A stretch of DNA of 64,000 nucleotides, from positions 1 to 64,000 of the forward strand of contig JAJXZX010000009.1 of the NCBI GenBank assembly GCA_021779835.1, read 5' to 3'. Shown in pieces: positions 43,905-51,811 of this stretch (its first letter is position 1; each line of letters starts with the position of its first letter). The notes beneath the pieces were generated by a model, which saw only the letters and a program-made list of their open reading frames with translations, was not told the origin of the DNA and did no database searches. This DNA is from Pseudomonadota bacterium. GTDB lineage: Bacteria > Pseudomonadota > Alphaproteobacteria > Rhodobacterales > Rhodobacteraceae. The position numbers and the translations under genes are program-made.

Positions 43905-45062
43905 TCAGAGCGCCTTGCCGCGCGCGGTGACCGGGATCAACCGCTCGACCTTGCCGCCGCGCACGCCAACATACCAGTCGTAGACGTTGCAGGTCGGGTC
44001 GCAATGCCCCGGCACCAGCCGCAGCTTTTGATTGATCGCCAGCACGCCCGCCGGATCCGCAATCACGCCATGCTCGTCCGAGCATTTGACGTATTCCACA
44101 TCCGTGCGCCCGAACACCACCGGCAGCCCGCTATCGACCGATTGCGCCTTCAACCCGGCATCGCACACCGCCTTGTCGGCCTTGGTATGGCTCATCACCG
44201 AGGTCAGGATGAACAGGCTGTGCTCAAACTCCGATTCGTCGATGCGCTTGCCGTTCTTGTCGTGGATGCGCCCGTAATCGGCATCCATGAAGGCGTAAGA
44301 GCCGCATTGCAGTTCGTTGTAAACCCCCGACGCGCCCTCGAAATAATAGCTGCCGGTGCCCGCGCCGCCAACGATGTCGCAGGTCAGACCCTCTGCCGCC
44401 AGCGCCGTCACCGCCTCGCGCACCATGCCCACCGCAATGTCGATCTTCTTGCTGCGTTCAGTATAATCCGTCAGGTGCTGCATCGCGCCTTGGTAGGCCT
44501 GAATCCCGCTGAATTTCAGCCCCTTCGCCCCGGCAATCGCCCGCGCGATTTCCATCACCGCGGGGGTGGAGTTCACCCCGCAACGCCCCGCGCCGCAGTC
44601 GATCTCGACCAGACATTCCAGCGTGGTGCCGTGCCGCGCCGCCGCCGCCGACAGGTCGGCCACGTTGGCCAGATCATCGACGCAAACAATGGTGCGCGCC
44701 AGTTTCGGTAGCCGCGCCAGCCGATCAATCTTGGCCGCGTCACGCACTTCATTGGACACGAGGATATCCTTGACCCCGGCGCGCGCAAACGCCTCGGCCT
44801 CCGCCACCTTCTGACAGCAGATGCCGCAAGCCCCCGCCGCGATCTGCATCAGCGCGATATCCGCCGATTTGTGCATCTTGCCATGCACCCGCAGCCGGAC
44901 GCCCATCGCATTGGCCGAAGCCTGCATCTTGGCGATGTTGCGGTCCAGCGCATCCAGATCGACGATCAGCGCGGGTGTCTGCACCTCTGCCTCGGTCATC
45001 CCCGGTGCTGCCGGAATGTCATAGCCAACTTCAAGATTGTTGAACGTCACAGGCGCATTCAT
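43905..45062 (-). CDS. bhcC: Beta-hydroxyaspartate aldolase
   Basis: First condensing step of the beta-hydroxyaspartate cycle: glycine plus glyoxylate to (2R,3S)-beta-hydroxyaspartate, PLP-dependent. The 385-residue protein is a DSD1/D-threonine-aldolase-type alanine-racemase-fold enzyme with the PLP lysine (K62) in RVHGKMHKSADIA, the metal/substrate region ECLVEIDCGAGRCGVN, and the C-terminal LVPGHCDPTCNVYDW with His and Cys metal ligands. Length is as expected for BhcC. It sits between bhcB (12 bases) and bhcD in one operon. A stand-alone D-threonine aldolase would be the alternative, which the operon context makes unlikely. Confidence 0.93.
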   Translation of the reverse strand: MNAPVTFNNLEVGYDIPAAPGMTEAEVQTPALIVDLDALDRNIAKMQASANAMGVRLRVHGKMHKSADIALMQIAAGACGICCQKVAEAEAFARAGVKDILVSNEVRDAAKIDRLARLPKLARTIVCVDDLANVADLSAAAARHGTTLECLVEIDCGAGRCGVNSTPAVMEIARAIAGAKGLKFSGIQAYQGAMQHLTDYTERSKKIDIAVGMVREAVTALAAEGLTCDIVGGAGTGSYYFEGASGVYNELQCGSYAFMDADYGRIHDKNGKRIDESEFEHSLFILTSVMSHTKADKAVCDAGLKAQSVDSGLPVVFGRTDVEYVKCSDEHGVIADPAGVLAINQKLRLVPGHCDPTCNVYDWYVGVRGGKVERLIPVTARGKAL

Positions 45063-45074
45063 AGCGTGTCCTCC

Positions 45075-46028
45075 TTAGCCCTGCATCCAGGGCAGTTTAT
45101 CCAGATCGACGTTGCCGCCGGTGATGATGACGCCGACGCGCTTGCCGGCAAAAACCTCGGGGTTGCGCAGGATGGCTGCCAGCGGCACCGCACTTGACGG
45201 CTCCATCACGATCTTCATCCGCTTCCAGATCAGCTTCATCGCGTCGACGATTTCTTCCTCCTCGGCGGTCAGAATATCCGTCACGAAACGCTGCACGAAA
45301 TGCCATGTCAGCTCTTTCAGCGGCACCTTCAGCCCGTCCGCCACCGTCTCTGGCGCGTCATCGGCGATGATGTGCCCGGCGCGGAAACTGCGCGCCGCGT
45401 CGTCGGCCTGCTTTGGCTCGGCGGCGTAAATCTTCACCCCGGGCGCCAATGTTGAAAGCGTAAGACAAGTTCCCGAAATCATGCCCCCGCCGCCAATCGG
45501 TGCAATCACTGCATCCAGCCCCGGCACCTGCTCGTTCAACTCGCGCGAGCAGGTCGCCTGCCCGGCGATCACGCGAGGGTCGTTGTAGGGATGCACGAAT
45601 TCGGCGCCGGTTTCCGCCACCACGCGAGCAAAAACCTCCTCGCGCGAGGAGGTCGAGGGTTCGCATTCCACTACGCGCCCGCCATAGCCCTTCACCGCAT
45701 CCTTCTTGGCCTGCGGGGCCGTGCGCGGCATCACCACGGTGCAGGGAATCCCCCGCCGCCCCGCCGCATAAGACAGCGACAGCCCGTGGTTACCGCTGGA
45801 GTGCGTCGCCACACCGCGCGCCGCCTGCGCCTCGGTCAGCCCGAACACTGCGTTGGAGGCGCCGCGTGCCTTGAACGCCCCCGCCTTCTGGAAGTTCTCG
45901 CATTTAAAGAACAATTCCGCCCCGGTGAGCGCGTTGAGGTAGCTCGAGGTCAACACCGGCGTGCGGTGAATATACGGCGCAATCCGCGCCTCTGCCGCAA
46001 GCACATCGTCGAATGTGGGAATATACAT
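45075..46028 (-). CDS. bhcB: Beta-hydroxyaspartate dehydratase
   Basis: PLP enzyme removing water from beta-hydroxyaspartate to give iminosuccinate. The 317-residue protein is of the threonine dehydratase/serine racemase fold: PLP lysine K53 in NFQKAGAFKARGA, the SSGNHGLSLSYAA substrate loop, the phosphate-binding GGGGMISG and the metal-site acid residues in DDAARSFRAG. The start at 46028 (MYIPTFDDVLAAEARI) fits the family; an ATG at 46046 overlapping the bhcA stop is an alternative. Third gene position in bhcR/bhcA-B-C-D order as known from Paracoccus denitrificans. Confidence 0.93.
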   Translation of the reverse strand: MYIPTFDDVLAAEARIAPYIHRTPVLTSSYLNALTGAELFFKCENFQKAGAFKARGASNAVFGLTEAQAARGVATHSSGNHGLSLSYAAGRRGIPCTVVMPRTAPQAKKDAVKGYGGRVVECEPSTSSREEVFARVVAETGAEFVHPYNDPRVIAGQATCSRELNEQVPGLDAVIAPIGGGGMISGTCLTLSTLAPGVKIYAAEPKQADDAARSFRAGHIIADDAPETVADGLKVPLKELTWHFVQRFVTDILTAEEEEIVDAMKLIWKRMKIVMEPSSAVPLAAILRNPEVFAGKRVGVIITGGNVDLDKLPWMQG

Positions 46029-46042
46029 CTCTGCCCCGTCCT

Positions 46043-47233
46043 TCATGCCGCCACCCGGATCGCCTGCGCGCCGTGGCTGCGATAATACTCCTGTGCCGCC
46101 GCAACGCCCGAGCCGAGTTTGATCGGATAGCCCAGATCGGCCATGCACATCTCTGCCGTGGCCAGCCCCGACAGCATCATAACATCCGTCAGCATCCCAA
46201 GATGCCCGATGCGGAACACCTTGCCCGCAACCTCGCCGAGGCCCACGCCAAAAGCGACGTCGTATTTCTCGGCGGCCAGCTTCACGATGTCGGTGCCGTT
46301 GAAACCCTCGGGCACCACAACCGCCGTCACCGTGTCGGAATACAGATCCGCCGTCGCCGCGCAGGGCCGCATCCCCCAGGCTGCAATCGCGCGCCGCACG
46401 CCTTCGGCAATCCGGTGATGGCGCGCATAGACGTTGGCCAACCCCTCGTCGCGCAGCATCTGCACCGCGACCGCGAGACCGTTCAGCAAACCGACCGGCG
46501 GCGTATAGGGAAAGCCACCCGCCAGATAGGTGCGCCGCATATCAGCGAAATCAAAGAAGGTGCGCGGCAGCTTGGCGGTTTCCATCGCCGCAATCGCCTT
46601 TTGGCTGATCCCGACAATCGCGAGGCCGGCAGGCAGCATAAAGCCCTTCTGGCTGCCCGCAATCGCCACGTCGATGCCCCAGCCATCCATCTCGAACGGC
46701 ATCGACCCGATCGAGGACACCCCATCGACAAACAGCATCGCCGGATGCCCCGCCGCATCCATCGCCCGGCGCAAGCCCGCGATGTCTGACCGCACGCCCG
46801 TCGCCGTCTCGTTATGCGTGCCCAGCACCGCCTTGATCTTGTGGGATTTATCCGCCCGCAGCGCCGCCTCAATTGCAGCCAAGGGCGCGCCCTGCCCCCA
46901 AGGCGTCTCGATCACCTCGACGTTCAGCCCATGCCGCTGGCACAGGTCGATCCAACGCAGGCTGAACATGCCGAACCGCGCCGCCAGCACCGTATCGCCC
47001 GGCGACAGAGTGTTCGACACCGCCGCCTCCCAGCCGCCAGTTCCGGTCGAGGGGAAGATGATGACCTCGCCCGTCGTGGTGCCCAGCACCGCCTTCACGC
47101 CCTCTACCGCGGGCTTGAATATCCGCGCGAAGGCGGGCGAACGGTGGTCGAGCGTCCCCATATCGCAGGCCTTGCGGATCACCTCGGGGATATTGGTCGG
47201 GCCGGGAATGAAAACCGGGTTCTGGCTGGTCAT
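46043..47233 (-). CDS. bhcA: L-aspartate:glyoxylate aminotransferase
   Basis: Transfers the amino group of aspartate to glyoxylate, giving oxaloacetate and the glycine used by BhcC, so the amino group is regenerated each turn. The 396-residue protein is a class V aminotransferase of the serine-glyoxylate type: FIPGPTNIPEVIRKACDM at the N-terminus, STGTGGWEA, PLP lysine K196 in IAGSQKGFMLPAG, and VGLGEVAGKVFRIGHLGM near the C-terminus. Length matches BhcA exactly as I recall (396). GAGGA precedes the ATG at 47233. It is the first gene of the operon, divergent from bhcR. Confidence 0.94.
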   Translation of the reverse strand: MTSQNPVFIPGPTNIPEVIRKACDMGTLDHRSPAFARIFKPAVEGVKAVLGTTTGEVIIFPSTGTGGWEAAVSNTLSPGDTVLAARFGMFSLRWIDLCQRHGLNVEVIETPWGQGAPLAAIEAALRADKSHKIKAVLGTHNETATGVRSDIAGLRRAMDAAGHPAMLFVDGVSSIGSMPFEMDGWGIDVAIAGSQKGFMLPAGLAIVGISQKAIAAMETAKLPRTFFDFADMRRTYLAGGFPYTPPVGLLNGLAVAVQMLRDEGLANVYARHHRIAEGVRRAIAAWGMRPCAATADLYSDTVTAVVVPEGFNGTDIVKLAAEKYDVAFGVGLGEVAGKVFRIGHLGMLTDVMMLSGLATAEMCMADLGYPIKLGSGVAAAQEYYRSHGAQAIRVAA

Positions 47234-47419
47234 GCGCTTGTCCTCTTGCTGCATGGGGGGACATTAGGCGCAGTACGCGCCGCTCGCAATTTTTTCGAAA
47301 ACATTTTTCATAATTGACATAAATAAGGTAAGCTTCATGCTACAAAGCACTTTTCATTTTTTCACTCAGCGAAATCAAATTTCATACCCGCGAAGAATCC
47401 CCACGAAAGGCCCCTGCCA
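47234..47419. promoter_or_regulatory. bhcA/bhcR divergent control region with palindromes
   Basis: The 186 bases between the divergent starts are AT-rich. They contain TTTTCGAAAA at 47292-47301 and GAAATCAAATTTC at 47371-47383 (5-3-5 palindrome), both of a size that suits IclR-family dimers, and a TTGACA at 47314-47319 that could be the -35 box of bhcR. In Paracoccus, BhcR binds this region and glyoxylate weakens the binding. Confidence 0.6.
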
Positions 47420-48232
47420 ATGCCCGAACCCCGCCCCCGTGGCCGCCCTAAATCCTTCCACGACAAGACCGAACAGAACACCGTCCAATCACTTGACCGC
47501 GCCATGACCCTGCTGCGCGCGCTTAGCGACGCGAGTGGCCTGACGCTCAGCGAACTCGCCGCGCGCACCGAAACCTCGCCCGCCACCGCCTACCGCGTGC
47601 TGACCACCCTGCAAACCCACGGCATGGTCGAGGTTGAGGAACCCGGCCAGCTTTGGCACGTTGGCGCCGGAACCTTCCGCATCGGCTCTGCCTTCCTGCG
47701 CCGCACCAAGGTCGCCGACCGCGCCCGCGCGCCGATGCAAACGCTGATGCGCGCCACGGGCGAGACCGCCAACCTTGGCGTCGAAAGCCAGGACGAGGTG
47801 CTGTTCCTGGCGCAGGTCGAAACCCACGAGGCGATCCGCGCCTTCTTTCCGCCAGGAACCAAAAGCCCGATGCACGTCTCTGGCATCGGCAAGGCGCTGC
47901 TGGCGTGGTTGCCAGAGGCGCGCGTGGCGCAAGTGGTGGCAAATCGTGGGCTGGAGGGCTCCACCTCGCTTTCGCTCACTTCCGATAGCAGCCTGCGCCG
48001 CGACCTTACCCGCACGAGAGAGCGCGGCTTTGCCATCGACGATCAGGAACGCGCCGAAGGCATGCGCTGCGTCGCCGCGCCAATCTTCAACGGCTACGGC
48101 GAACCCGTGGCGGGTCTTTCCGTCTCTGGCCCCGCCTTCCGTATGGCGCTGTCCAAGGCCGACGCCATCGGTGCCTTGGTCCGCGCGGCGGCGGATGAGG
48201 TGACGGATGCCATCGGCGGCACCCGGCCCTAA
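47420..48232 (+). CDS. bhcR: IclR family regulator of the beta-hydroxyaspartate cycle
   Basis: A 270-residue IclR-type regulator: N-terminal winged helix-turn-helix ([20 protein letters not shown] and [17 protein letters not shown], residues about 30-75) and C-terminal effector domain ([46 protein letters not shown]). The place opposite bhcA and the family identify it as BhcR, the glyoxylate-responsive regulator of the cycle. It is likely to autoregulate through the shared region. A degenerate copy of the dispersed element follows its stop. Confidence 0.9.
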   Translation: MPEPRPRGRPKSFHDKTEQNTVQSLDRAMTLLRALSDASGLTLSELAARTETSPATAYRVLTTLQTHGMVEVEEPGQLWHVGAGTFRIGSAFLRRTKVADRARAPMQTLMRATGETANLGVESQDEVLFLAQVETHEAIRAFFPPGTKSPMHVSGIGKALLAWLPEARVAQVVANRGLEGSTSLSLTSDSSLRRDLTRTRERGFAIDDQERAEGMRCVAAPIFNGYGEPVAGLSVSGPAFRMALSKADAIGALVRAAADEVTDAIGGTRP

Positions 48233-48260
48233 GCGGGGAAGATGGATATTTGGGCCAAAG
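48233..48260 (+). repeat. Dispersed intergenic element, degenerate copy D
   Basis: The block GCGGGG...GGATATTTGGGCCAAAG matches copies C and E at the core (GATATTTGGGCCAA against GAGTATTTGCGCCAA) with several differences. It begins at the bhcR stop. Confidence 0.4.
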
Positions 48261-48342
48261 CAATTGGGGCGTCACAGGCGGCGCCGGTTGCCTTGGCGCA
48301 CAAAACCCCCATATCCGTCTGACACCCTGCAAGAGGCGCCCG

Positions 48343-49341
48343 ATGATCCCCTATTCCGTTCTTGACCTGTCGCCGGTGCCCGAAGGTGCCTGCACTGCCG
48401 ATGCGCTGCACAACACGCTCGACCTCGCCCAACATGCCGAGGCTTGGGGCTACAAGCGCTTTTGGCTGGCCGAGCATCACAACATGCCCGGCATCGCCAG
48501 TGCCGCCACGGCGGTCGCCATCGGCTATGTCGCGGCGGGGACCAAAACCATCCGCGTCGGCTCGGGTGGCATTATGCTGCCCAACCACGCGCCGTTGATG
48601 GTGGCAGAGGCGTTCGGCACCCTTGCCACGCTTTACCCAGACCGCATTGACCTTGGCCTTGGCCGCGCGCCCGGCACCGACGGCGCAACGTCGCAGGCGC
48701 TGCGCCGGGGCCTTGGGGCAGACAGTTTTCCGCATGATGTGGTGGAACTGATGCGCTATCTGGGCGAGCCCGCGCCCGGCGATCTGGTGCGCGCCCATCC
48801 CGGCGCAGGCACGCATGTGCCCTTATGGATCTTGGGCTCCAGCCTTTACGGCGCGCAACTCGCCGCCCATCTGGGCCTGCCCTACGCCTTCGCCTCGCAC
48901 TTTGCGCCGCAAGCACTGGATGAGGCGTTGGAGATTTACCGCGCCACCTTCCGCCCTTCGGCCACGCTTGCGCGCCCGCATTTCATGCTGGCGATCAACG
49001 TGTTCGCGGGCGAGACGGATGCCGAGGGCACCTACCTCAAATCCTCGATGCAGCAAGCCTTCGCCAATCTGCGCTCTGGCCGCCCCGGCAAACTGCCGCG
49101 CCCGGTTGCCGATGTCGCCGCCGTGGTGGACCCCGCGATGCTGCGTCAGGTAGGGCACGCGCTGTCGTGTTCGGCAACCGGCGGCCCTGCCACGGTGCAA
49201 CGCGAACTTGCTGCCCTGATCGACCGCTATCAACCCGACGAGGTGATCCTGACCGGCCAGATGCACGACCACAAGGCCCGCTTGCGCTCGTTCCAAATCG
49301 CGGCCGATGCGATGGCGGCACTCGCGCCCCTGCCCGCATAG
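48343..49341 (+). CDS. LLM class flavin-dependent oxidoreductase
   Basis: A 332-residue luciferase-like monooxygenase of the MsnO8/YhbW type: [14 protein letters not shown] at the N-terminus, [16 protein letters not shown], the flavin-phosphate region [16 protein letters not shown], and [21 protein letters not shown]. It probably uses FMNH2 supplied by a separate reductase. Substrate unknown. It lies 110 bases after bhcR in the same direction and faces the degP stop. Confidence 0.85.
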   Translation: MIPYSVLDLSPVPEGACTADALHNTLDLAQHAEAWGYKRFWLAEHHNMPGIASAATAVAIGYVAAGTKTIRVGSGGIMLPNHAPLMVAEAFGTLATLYPDRIDLGLGRAPGTDGATSQALRRGLGADSFPHDVVELMRYLGEPAPGDLVRAHPGAGTHVPLWILGSSLYGAQLAAHLGLPYAFASHFAPQALDEALEIYRATFRPSATLARPHFMLAINVFAGETDAEGTYLKSSMQQAFANLRSGRPGKLPRPVADVAAVVDPAMLRQVGHALSCSATGGPATVQRELAALIDRYQPDEVILTGQMHDHKARLRSFQIAADAMAALAPLPA

Positions 49342-49348
49342 CCAAAGA

Positions 49349-49373
49349 CCCGCCCCTTCATCGAAAGGGCGGG
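49349..49373. terminator. Hairpin between convergent LLM oxidoreductase and degP
   Basis: CCCGCCC(C)TT at 49349-49358 pairs with AAGGGCGGG at 49365-49373. It lies between convergent stops without a T-tract, so it is a probable but weak bidirectional terminator. Confidence 0.45.
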
Positions 49374-49459
49374 CCCGGGTCGGACGGCAACGGCGCCTTG
49401 GGGAACTCTGACCCTTGTTGCGCCCGACCTCAGGGGGCAAAGGCGCCCCCCTGTGACCG

Positions 49460-50608
49460 TCACGCCTTTTGCGGTGCCATCGTGCCGACCGAGACGTTAA
49501 GGCTCAGCTTCTTGCCCGCGCGCAACACGTCTATCTGCGACTTGGTATCCGGCGCAGTCATTGCCACCGCGCGTGGCAGGTCGTGCAGCACCTTGATATC
49601 AGTGCCGCCAAACGCCGTGATGATATCGCCGCGCTTCAGCCCGGCCTTGGCTGCCGGGCTATCCGGCGTCACCGCCGCCACCATTGCGCCCATCGGTTTG
49701 CTCATGCCCAGCGCCGCCGCGATATCGGGCGAGACTTGCTGGATCTGGATACCGAGCCAGCCGTGTTCGACCTTGCCGCCATGCTCTAGCTGCGCCACCA
49801 CATTTTGCACCAGATCGGACGGCACCGCGAAGCCGATGCCCACCGAGCCGCCTGTCGGCGACATGATCGCGGTGTTCATCCCCACGACCTGGCCCGCATC
49901 ATTGAACAGCGGCCCACCAGAGTTGCCCTTGTTGATCGCAGCATCAGTTTGCAGGAAGTTGTCGTAGGCCCCGCTACCAATATCGCGCGCCTTGGCAGAG
50001 ATGATGCCCGTCGTCACCGTGCTGCTCAGGCCAAACGGGTTGCCAACCGCCATCACATCATCGCCCACGCGAATATCCTTGGACGAGCCAAAGCTGACTG
50101 CGGGCAGCGGATCGGGCGAATCCACCTTGATCAGCGCCACATCGGTAATCGGATCAGTGCCCAGCACCTTGGCGTCAAACGTGCGCCCGTCGGTCAACGT
50201 CACCTTCACCGCCGACGCCCCGGAAACCACATGGTTGTTGGTGACGATCAGCCCCGTAGGGTCGATTATAAAGCCTGAGCCGACACCATGCCCCTGCGGC
50301 GCCTGCTGTTGCTGGTAGCCGTTGCCCGGCATGCCGGGGAAGGGAATGCCGAATTGCTGGCTGAATTCCTGGAACGGAAAGCCCTGCGGCATCTGCCCAC
50401 CACTGTCGGACACTTGCGGCGCTTTCTCGGTCACCTCGATATAGACGACCGAGGGCGACACTTTCTGCACGAGGTTGGCATAGCCGCCCGCAGGTTCCGC
50501 GAAAGCCGCGCCCGGCACCACCGACAACGCAGAAGACGCGGAAAGGGCGGCGACAAGCGCCACAGCAACGGTTTTGCGGCGCGAGGTTAAGCGAAGATCA
50601 GTTTGCAT
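49460..50608 (-). CDS. DegP/HtrA-type periplasmic serine protease
   Basis: Periplasmic protease and quality-control factor, 382 residues. Signal peptide at residues 1-37 (ALSVVPGAAFA), trypsin-like domain with catalytic His in TNNHVV, Asp in ITDVALIKV and Ser in INKGNSGGPL, then one PDZ domain (GWLGIQIQQVSPDIAAALGM to the C-terminus). Typical DegP has two PDZ domains and about 470-500 residues, so this shorter one has a DegS-like layout with a cleavable signal instead of an anchor. The linker NGYQQQQAPQGHG is Gln-rich (LA loop region). AGGAG supports the ATG at 50608. It is divergent from the two-component genes. Confidence 0.9.
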   Translation of the reverse strand: MQTDLRLTSRRKTVAVALVAALSASSALSVVPGAAFAEPAGGYANLVQKVSPSVVYIEVTEKAPQVSDSGGQMPQGFPFQEFSQQFGIPFPGMPGNGYQQQQAPQGHGVGSGFIIDPTGLIVTNNHVVSGASAVKVTLTDGRTFDAKVLGTDPITDVALIKVDSPDPLPAVSFGSSKDIRVGDDVMAVGNPFGLSSTVTTGIISAKARDIGSGAYDNFLQTDAAINKGNSGGPLFNDAGQVVGMNTAIMSPTGGSVGIGFAVPSDLVQNVVAQLEHGGKVEHGWLGIQIQQVSPDIAAALGMSKPMGAMVAAVTPDSPAAKAGLKRGDIITAFGGTDIKVLHDLPRAVAMTAPDTKSQIDVLRAGKKLSLNVSVGTMAPQKA

Positions 50609-50702
50609 CGAAGAACTCCTGTCGATCTGGATGGTCCGGGGTTCCGCCCGGCCTTGTCTCCTCAAGATGCGTCGGTGCTCTCGCAGACCCCTCTCATCCG
50701 GA

Positions 50703-50779
50703 TTACAAATCTGCAATTTTCAATCACATCGCTCTCACGCCCTCGTGTCGTGGTTCGCGCCAAGATTACACTCTTGCAA
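50703..50779. promoter_or_regulatory. Twin TTACA-N4-TGCAA repeats between degP and the two-component genes
   Basis: GATTACAAATCTGCAATTTT at 50701-50720 and GATTACACTCTTGCAATCTT at 50764-50783 agree at 15 of 20 positions and share TTACA-N4-TGCAA exactly; the copies are 63 bases apart, six helical turns. Position between the protease and response-regulator genes suggests a regulator binding site. Confidence 0.5.
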
Positions 50780-50851
50780 TCTTGCCGACAGCGCGCCGGA
50801 AACCCCATCTGCGAACGTAACATCATGGAAACCCCTGCTAAGGATACTTTG

Positions 50852-51058
50852 ATGCAAACGCTTCGTTCGCTTCTCGCGCTTGTCCTCACCGGGCTTGCCG
50901 CCTTTGCCGTCTTTTCTGTCGGCCTGATCATCATCGGCATTGGCCTGGTGATCGGCGCCATGTTGTCGATTGCGCTGCGCCTTGGTGCGCCGCGTCCGGG
51001 CGATCACATCGTCGGCTGGCGCTGGTCGCGCGATACACGGCTTGGCCAGAGCGCCTGA
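50852..51058 (+). CDS. Small membrane protein upstream of the response regulator
   Basis: A 68-residue protein with two closely packed hydrophobic segments (LLALVLTGLAAFAVFSVGL and IIIGIGLVIGAMLSIALRLG) and a short polar tail. No recognised family. AAGGA lies 7 bases before the ATG at 50852; an in-frame ATG at 50825 (METPAKD) is the alternative. It precedes the two-component pair by 81 bases in the same direction and could be part of the same operon, for example as an envelope-sensing accessory (inference only). Confidence 0.5.
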   Translation: MQTLRSLLALVLTGLAAFAVFSVGLIIIGIGLVIGAMLSIALRLGAPRPGDHIVGWRWSRDTRLGQSA

Positions 51059-51139
51059 CCCCGGCCTTTCCGGCACCACCTCGACCTCCCCGCCGGGGCG
51101 TGCCAGTCTGGGCGGAGGACAAAGCGCGAAGGACCGCCA

Positions 51140-51811
51140 ATGAAAATCCTCGTCGTGGAAGATGACCCCACCACCGCCGCCTACATCGCCGAGGGGCTGC
51201 GTCAGGAAGGCCACGCTGTCGATCAATTGGGTGAGGGCCGTGACGGCCTGATCCGCGCTACCACCGGCGAATTCGACGTCATGGTGATCGACCGTATGCT
51301 ACCCGGCCTTGACGGGCTGTCGCTGGTCAAGGCGCTCAGGGCCACCCACAACCGCACGCCGGTATTGTTCCTCACCGCGCTTGGCGGCGTCGATGACCGG
51401 ATCGAGGGGCTGAACGCCGGCGCCGATGACTACCTCGTCAAACCCTTCGCCTTTGGCGAGTTGTCGGCCCGGCTTGCTGCCCTCGCCCGCCGCCCGCAAA
51501 TGCAGGCGGAAACCACCGCACTCACCGCAGGCGACCTGACGATGGACCTGCTGACCCGCCGCGTCACCCGCGCGGGCACGGAAATCGACCTGCTTCCCCG
51601 CGAATTTGCGCTGTTAGAGCAACTGTTGCGCCGCAAGGGTCGCGTGCAGACCCGCACCATGCTGCTTGAGTCGGTCTGGGACATCCGCTTTGACCCCCAA
51701 ACCAACGTGGTCGAAACCCACATCAGCCGCCTGCGCGCCAAGATCGACAAACCGTTCGAGCACGAACTCATCAAAACCGTGCGTGGCGCGGGCTACCGGA
51801 TCGAGGCGTGA
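51140..51811 (+). CDS. OmpR/PhoB-family response regulator
   Basis: A 223-residue two-component regulator. Receiver domain: KILVVEDDPTTAAYIAEGL, phospho-acceptor Asp near residue 51 in MVIDRMLPGLDG, the conserved Lys in DDYLVKPF. The C-terminal winged helix ends ETHISRLRAKIDKPFEHELIKTVRGAGYRIEA (DNA-recognition helix, residues about 190-221; key HISRLR). The kinase gene follows with a one-base overlap. The neighbouring DegP-type protease, signal repeats between them and the small membrane protein suggest an envelope-stress or membrane-related regulon, by analogy with CpxR, not by sequence proof. Confidence 0.9.
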   Translation: MKILVVEDDPTTAAYIAEGLRQEGHAVDQLGEGRDGLIRATTGEFDVMVIDRMLPGLDGLSLVKALRATHNRTPVLFLTALGGVDDRIEGLNAGADDYLVKPFAFGELSARLAALARRPQMQAETTALTAGDLTMDLLTRRVTRAGTEIDLLPREFALLEQLLRRKGRVQTRTMLLESVWDIRFDPQTNVVETHISRLRAKIDKPFEHELIKTVRGAGYRIEA

